Below, piece after piece: positions 60,408 to 64,000 of a stretch of DNA of 64,000 nt; within the stretch, counting starts at the first letter, position 1; each line of letters starts with the position of its first letter. A model generated the notes under the pieces. The model worked only from the letters and a program-made list of their open reading frames with translations. It made no database searches and was not told the DNA's origin. The DNA comes from DATLED01 sp963750255. GTDB taxonomy: Bacteria > Actinomycetota > Acidimicrobiia > Acidimicrobiales > CADCTF01. Where the stretch lies: assembly GCA_963750255.1 (NCBI GenBank), contig CAVVPZ010000008.1:868001-932000 (forward strand). The letters run 5' to 3'. Made by a program: the position numbers and the translations under genes.

Positions 60408-61963
60408 CCGCGCTCGGCACCTCGGGGCTCACGCCGAGCCGGCGACTCGGGGCCGGTGGCGAGGCTGAGGTCTTCGAGATCGCCGAACTGCCGGGGCAGG
60501 CCTACAAGCGGTACCGGTCGGCCTCGACCGCCCGGGCGGCCAAGTTGCGGGTCATGATCGACGCGCCGCCCGCCGGGACCCGCGACGGAGGGCACGTGGC
60601 CATCGCCTGGCCGACGGAGATCGTGTCAGGGCCGAACGGGACGGTCGAAGGCTTCTTGATGCCGCGGATCGACCTGGCGTCGACGGTGCCTTTGTTCCAG
60701 GTCTACAACCCGGCGACGAGGACGCGGATCGCGCCCGCCTTCACTTGGCGGTATCTCCTGCGGACCGCGCGCAACGTCGCCGCCATCATCGCGTCCCTCC
60801 ACGAGGCCGGCTACGTCGTGGGCGACATCAACGAGTCCAACTTCTTGGTGACCAAGCGGGCGTTGGCGGTGCTGGTCGACTGTGACTCGATGCAGGTGCG
60901 CGACCCGATCGCGGGAACGGTGCATCGCGGTGGCGTCGGCAAACCCGAGTTCACTGCTCCGGAGTTCCAGGGTCGCGACCTCGCCTCCGTCGACCGGACC
61001 GCGGAGTCCGATGACTTCGCCCTGGCCGTGCTCGTCTTCCAGCTGCTCTGCGAAGGCGTCCACCCGTTCGCCGGGGTGTGGCGGGGACGCGGCGAGCCGC
61101 CCGACATCCCGCGCCGGATGCGCTCGGGGCCGTTTCCGTACCGCCGGGGGAGTCGGATCGTCGCCCCGCCCCATGCCCTTCCGCTCGACGCGTTGCCCCC
61201 AGGGGTGCGTCGCCTGGTGTGGCGCACGTTCACCGTCGGACGGCGTCGCCCCAAATCACGACCGACGGCGGCCGAGTGGGTCGCCGCCCTCGAGGAAGCC
61301 GAAGCCTCGCTCCGCACTTGCGAACGGTCCGCCCACCACGTGTTCGCACCGCACCAGCGCCGCTGCCCATGGTGCGCCCGCATCGATCGGGGTCTGCCCG
61401 ACCCGTTCCCCGGTCCATCAGGACGATCCGCGCTGCAACCTCGGCCTCCTTCGCGATGGGCGCGATCCAAGCGAGTTGTAGTCGCGGCCATCAGCGGCGC
61501 CCTGTCCCGAGCATGGAGCCGGTTGTCGGCCGTGGTCCGTCGGCGAGCGGCGCGGGCCTGGAGCGCGACGGCGCCCGTGATTGGCTCCTGGCTCCCCGAC
61601 GCACTCGTCCCCGTGCTGGTCGCCGCGCTGGCTCCGACGGTGACCGCCGCCCTCGTCGGCCTCGCCTTCGTCGCACCCGCATTTCGCCGCCGCGCTGTGG
61701 GCTGGCGTATCGCCGGTGTCGACGTGGCCGTGGCCATCGCGTCGGGCGTGGCGCTCCAGGCCTCCGTGGCCGGCGCGGTGCCCACATGGCGGCCGGTGGC
61801 GGCTACGGCGGTCGCCGCCCTCGCCTTCCTCCGCCGACCCCCGACCGTTTTGGGCAGGGTGAGAGCGCGATCGCGCTCTCACCCTGCCCAAAACTGGCTG
61901 GTCGTCGTGGCCGGCGCGGCGCTGTTCTGGTGGCACGGGCCGTGGTGGTGGCCGCTGCCATAG
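60404..61963 (+). CDS. Membrane-anchored protein kinase of TerY-P triad
   Basis: A 519-residue kinase with a C-terminal membrane region. Gly loop GAGGEAEVF (17-25), YKRYR with the likely Lys, catalytic loop GDINESNF (140-147; the usual HRD His-Arg is replaced), and metal motif DCD (159-161) in place of DFG. A CERSAHHVFAPH plus CPWC zinc-binding knuckle follows at about 305-330, then hydrophobic helices (ALVPVLVAALAPTVTAALVG; VDVAVAIASGVALQASVAGA; WLVVVAGAALFWW). A palindromic repeat (61847-61894) lies in frame between the last helices and adds an Arg-rich loop GRVRARSRSHPAQN. GTG 60404 overlaps the PP2C stop. Confidence 0.85.
   Translation: MTALGTSGLTPSRRLGAGGEAEVFEIAELPGQAYKRYRSASTARAAKLRVMIDAPPAGTRDGGHVAIAWPTEIVSGPNGTVEGFLMPRIDLASTVPLFQVYNPATRTRIAPAFTWRYLLRTARNVAAIIASLHEAGYVVGDINESNFLVTKRALAVLVDCDSMQVRDPIAGTVHRGGVGKPEFTAPEFQGRDLASVDRTAESDDFALAVLVFQLLCEGVHPFAGVWRGRGEPPDIPRRMRSGPFPYRRGSRIVAPPHALPLDALPPGVRRLVWRTFTVGRRRPKSRPTAAEWVAALEEAEASLRTCERSAHHVFAPHQRRCPWCARIDRGLPDPFPGPSGRSALQPRPPSRWARSKRVVVAAISGALSRAWSRLSAVVRRRAARAWSATAPVIGSWLPDALVPVLVAALAPTVTAALVGLAFVAPAFRRRAVGWRIAGVDVAVAIASGVALQASVAGAVPTWRPVAATAVAALAFLRRPPTVLGRVRARSRSHPAQNWLVVVAGAALFWWHGPWWWPLP
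61847..61894. repeat. Palindromic repeat element, copy 2, inside kinase gene
   Basis: A perfect 48-bp palindrome, GTTTTGGGCAGG at the left end, centred on GCGATCGC, inside codons ~482-497 of the kinase gene. Relative to copy 1, both arms carry a compensating change (AGGGTGAG/CTCACCCT instead of AGCGTGAG/CTCACGCT). Confidence 0.92.
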
Positions 61964-61974
61964 CGTCTCGCTTC

Positions 61975-63663
61975 ATGATCAGCATCGAGGACGCGCACGC
62001 GCAGTTGCTGGCCCCCGGCGGCCCGTTCGAGATCGAAGTCGTCGAGATCCGCGGCATCCCCACGAAAACGTGGAAGAACGCACCGCCCACCATGCGCACC
62101 CACCTCGAACGGGCCATCGAGCACGGAGACGCTGCGTTCATCGTTTACGAGGACGAACGGACGACCTTTGCCGACCTGCACGCCGCCGCGGCCACGTTCG
62201 CCCATCGACTCATCGACGATTTCGGCGTCGAGAAGGGCGACCGGGTTGCGATCGCCATGCGCAACTTCCCGGAGTGGCCGATCGCTTTCTGGGGATCGGC
62301 CAGCGTGGGGGCCATCGTCGTGCCGCTCAATGCGTGGTGGACGGGCGCCGAACTCGAGTACGGCCTGTCCGACAGTGGCACCAAGGTGTTGGTGGCCGAC
62401 GGCGAGCGAATGGAGCGCTTGGCCGAGCACCTCCCCGCGCTTCCCGGTCTGACAACGATCACCGTGCGCGGTGACGGCCCCCTCGTGTGGGACGACCTGC
62501 TCGGCGGTGTCGATCCCGATGCACAGTTGCCCGCCGACCCGGGCCTGCACCCCGACGACGACGCCACGATCTTCTACACGTCAGGGACGACGGGAAGGCC
62601 CAAGGGCGCGCTCGGCACCCACCGCAATTTCACCACCAACCTCATGAGCTTGTCCTTCGCCGGCGCCCGCTCGGCCCTCCGCACTCGGAGCGCGGCCGAG
62701 GACGACCCGACTGCCGCTCCCGCGCCACCGGCCGCCACGGCCGCCCCCACCCAGGGTGCCAGCTTGTTGTCGGTGCCGTTCTTCCACGCCACCGGCTGCC
62801 ACTCGGTGCTCCAGGGCGCGACGTGGGCGGGATCCAAGTTGGTGTTGATGCACAAGTGGAACCCGGAGCGCGCCCTCGAACTGATCGAGCGCGAGCGCGT
62901 GACCAACTTCGGCGGGGTCCCGTCGATGGTGTGGCAGGTCCTGCAGTCACCGGACTTCGCCAAGCGCGACATTTCCAGTGTGCAGGGCATCGGGTACGGC
63001 GGGGCGCCGGCGCCGCCTGAACTCGTGCGCAAGATCGCTGAGATGTTCCCCGGCAAGCTTCCGTCGAACGGCTACGGCCTGACCGAGACCAGTTCGCTGT
63101 CGACGTCGAACAGCGGCATCGACTATCAACGCAAGCCCGACAGCGTGGGCGTGCCGGTTGCGGTGGTCGACGTGAAGCTGGTCGAGGACGAGTTGTGGAT
63201 CAAGGGGCCGAACGTCGTCACCGGCTACTGGAACAAGCCCGAAGCGACCGCCGCCGCCTTCACCGACGGCTGGCTTCACAGTGGCGACCTCGCCAAGATC
63301 GACGACGAGGGGTTCGTCTTCATCGTCGACCGGGCCAAGGACATGATCATCCGAGGCGGCGAGAACGTCTACTGCTCCGAGGTCGAGTCCGCGCTGTTCG
63401 AACACGACGCGGTGATGGACGCCGCCGTGGTCGGCATTCCCCACCTCGTGCTCGGCGAAGAGGTCGGCGCCGTCGTGCAATGCAAGCCGGGGCGCACGGC
63501 CACGGTCGAGGAACTCCAGGCCCACGTCCGGGAGCGGCTGGCTGGATTCAAGGTTCCCGTCCAGATCTGGTTCCAGGATGAAGACCTGCCCCGAAACCCG
63601 GCGGGCAAGATCCTCAAGCGCGACCTTCGTGAGTCGCTGGGATTGGTGGCCCCCGCCGAGTGA
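61975..63663 (+). CDS. AMP-dependent acyl-CoA synthetase, FadD-like
   Basis: An intact 562-residue ANL-superfamily acyl-CoA synthetase. P-loop YTSGTTGRPKG at 201-211; VPFFHATGCH; YGLTETSS (A5); WLHSGDLAKIDDEGF (A7); IIRGGENVYCSEVES (A8); and the catalytic Lys in NPAGKILKRDL. A ~30-residue Ala/Pro-rich insert (residues ~230-255) separates A3 and A4. It activates fatty or other carboxylic acids to CoA esters, fitting the lipid-related genes upstream. Start ATG 61975, 12 bp after the kinase gene. Confidence 0.92.
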   Translation: MISIEDAHAQLLAPGGPFEIEVVEIRGIPTKTWKNAPPTMRTHLERAIEHGDAAFIVYEDERTTFADLHAAAATFAHRLIDDFGVEKGDRVAIAMRNFPEWPIAFWGSASVGAIVVPLNAWWTGAELEYGLSDSGTKVLVADGERMERLAEHLPALPGLTTITVRGDGPLVWDDLLGGVDPDAQLPADPGLHPDDDATIFYTSGTTGRPKGALGTHRNFTTNLMSLSFAGARSALRTRSAAEDDPTAAPAPPAATAAPTQGASLLSVPFFHATGCHSVLQGATWAGSKLVLMHKWNPERALELIERERVTNFGGVPSMVWQVLQSPDFAKRDISSVQGIGYGGAPAPPELVRKIAEMFPGKLPSNGYGLTETSSLSTSNSGIDYQRKPDSVGVPVAVVDVKLVEDELWIKGPNVVTGYWNKPEATAAAFTDGWLHSGDLAKIDDEGFVFIVDRAKDMIIRGGENVYCSEVESALFEHDAVMDAAVVGIPHLVLGEEVGAVVQCKPGRTATVEELQAHVRERLAGFKVPVQIWFQDEDLPRNPAGKILKRDLRESLGLVAPAE

Positions 63664-63667
63664 TGCG

Positions 63668-63802
63668 CTAGACGTTGCCGATGACGCCGACGAGGAGCCA
63701 AAGGGTCAACGACGTTGCGACGATGGCCGCCAGCCATGTGAGCGCCAGCACGGTCACCGGGTCGATGTCGAGTTCGTCTCGCCAGCGGGGCGGAGAGGCC
63801 AT
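63668..63802 (-). CDS. 44-residue single-pass membrane protein
   Basis: A short ORF reading MASPPRWRDELDIDPVTV followed by a hydrophobic helix (LALTWLAAIVATSLTLWLLV) and GVIGNV. One membrane segment with a charged cytoplasmic N-terminus. Unrecognised. It converges on the acyl-CoA synthetase gene (stops 5 bp apart) and lies downstream of the palindromic repeat that follows the WhiB gene. Confidence 0.55.
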   Translation of the reverse strand: MASPPRWRDELDIDPVTVLALTWLAAIVATSLTLWLLVGVIGNV

Positions 63803-63831
63803 GTCAACCGGACTCTAGGCCAGACCACCCT

Positions 63832-63881
63832 CGTTTTGGGCAGCGCCAGAGCGCGATCGCGCTCTGGTCCTGCCCAAAACG
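63832..63881. repeat. Palindromic repeat element, copy 3
   Basis: A 50-bp palindrome with two mismatched pairs, ends CGTTTTGGGCAG and CTGCCCAAAACG, centre AGAGCGCGATCGCGCTCT. The inner arms differ from copies 1 and 2 (GCCAGAG/CTCTGGT), again with paired change. It begins 9 bp downstream of the WhiB stop. Confidence 0.88.
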
Positions 63882-63889
63882 GTGGGGGT

Positions 63890-64000
63890 TCAGGCCGCGG
63901 TGCGTCCCATGCGGCGACGGATGCGGCGACGCTCACTCTCGGTGTGCCCACCCCACACGCCGTCGTTCTGCCGGTTGCGGAGGGCGAAGTCGAGGCAGGC
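63890..64000 (-). CDS. WhiB-family transcriptional regulator, C-terminal part
   Basis: The last 36 codons of a WhiB-like iron-sulfur regulator, cut by the window edge. The residual Cys (ACLDFALRNRQNDGVWGG) is the fourth cluster ligand, followed by the GVWGG turn and the basic DNA-binding tail TESERRRIRRRMGRTAA. The other three Cys residues lie outside the window. Confidence 0.85.
   Translation of the reverse strand, partial: ACLDFALRNRQNDGVWGGHTESERRRIRRRMGRTAA

Noticed and set aside
58920..63881. The three palindromes as ordinary intrinsic terminators
   Set aside because: Copies 1 and 3 do follow stop codons, but each element has its T-run at the 5' end and A-run at the 3' end (part of the stem), and copy 2 is inside a coding region.

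Overview
The window is GC-rich (roughly 70% G+C) actinobacterial chromosome. Evidence for this is a WhiB C-terminus at the right edge, a wax-ester synthase/DGAT enzyme, a SARP-type regulator, a Ski2-like helicase of actinobacterial type and many GTG/TTG starts. The gene mix fits the class Acidimicrobiia best, but that placement is inference. There is no capsid, terminase, integrase or transposase gene. Many genes need one or more frameshifts to read through, clustered at about 2-10, 14-33 and 43-54 kb. This looks like uncorrected indels in the assembly rather than biology, so these genes are reported as single loci.

Region 1 (1-6.8 kb) holds a metallo-beta-lactamase-fold hydrolase divergent from a flavin-dependent oxidoreductase across a TetR-type palindrome, a CrtQ/CrtO-like glycosyltransferase-acyltransferase pair, and a large MalT-like ATPase/SARP regulator.

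Region 2 (6.8-27.4 kb) is a contractile injection system (CIS) locus. It reads leftward: response regulator, DUF4255 cap protein, AAA+ ATPase, DUF4157 metallopeptidase-like protein, sheath, tube, two small assembly proteins, a ~940-residue disordered protein, second tube protein, LysM baseplate protein, VgrG spike, gp25, gp6-like baseplate J, gpI-like wedge, and a zinc-ribbon/coiled-coil/membrane/discoidin protein. A membrane-anchored protein and a secreted protein diverge from its right end. No tail fibre, PAAR tip or tape measure is recognisable. Gene order and the final membrane protein match the cytoplasmic CIS of Streptomyces as I recall it. A CCCGATCGGG palindrome lies upstream of three CIS transcription units and is a candidate shared operator.

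Region 3 (27.4-33.8 kb) is housekeeping: oligoribonuclease, Ski2-like helicase, dUTPase, Fpg/Nei glycosylase, wax-ester synthase and tRNA-Gly(GCC).

Region 4 (33.8-47.7 kb) has a DUF5615 toxin with an RHH-type antitoxin, a GAF-SpoIIE phosphatase, an EF-hand protein coupled to a protein carrying the same LQRxxGNxA motif as the CIS DUF4157 protein, a penicillin acylase homologue, a double GNAT protein, DUF2237, cytochrome P450, HrpA helicase, a SHOCT protein and DUF2855.

Region 5 (47.7-58.7 kb) is a tightly overlapped acyl-CoA operon (LLM oxidoreductase, two CaiB-type CoA transferases, SCP-x-like thiolase, OB-fold partner), followed by a leftward hydrolase operon (DUF885, patatin, two alpha/beta hydrolases).

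Region 6 (58.7-64 kb) has a tiny secreted peptide, a TerY-P-type signalling triad (VWA, PP2C, kinase), an acyl-CoA synthetase, a 44-residue membrane protein and a partial WhiB gene. Three copies of a ~50-bp palindromic repeat are scattered through it, one inside the kinase coding sequence.
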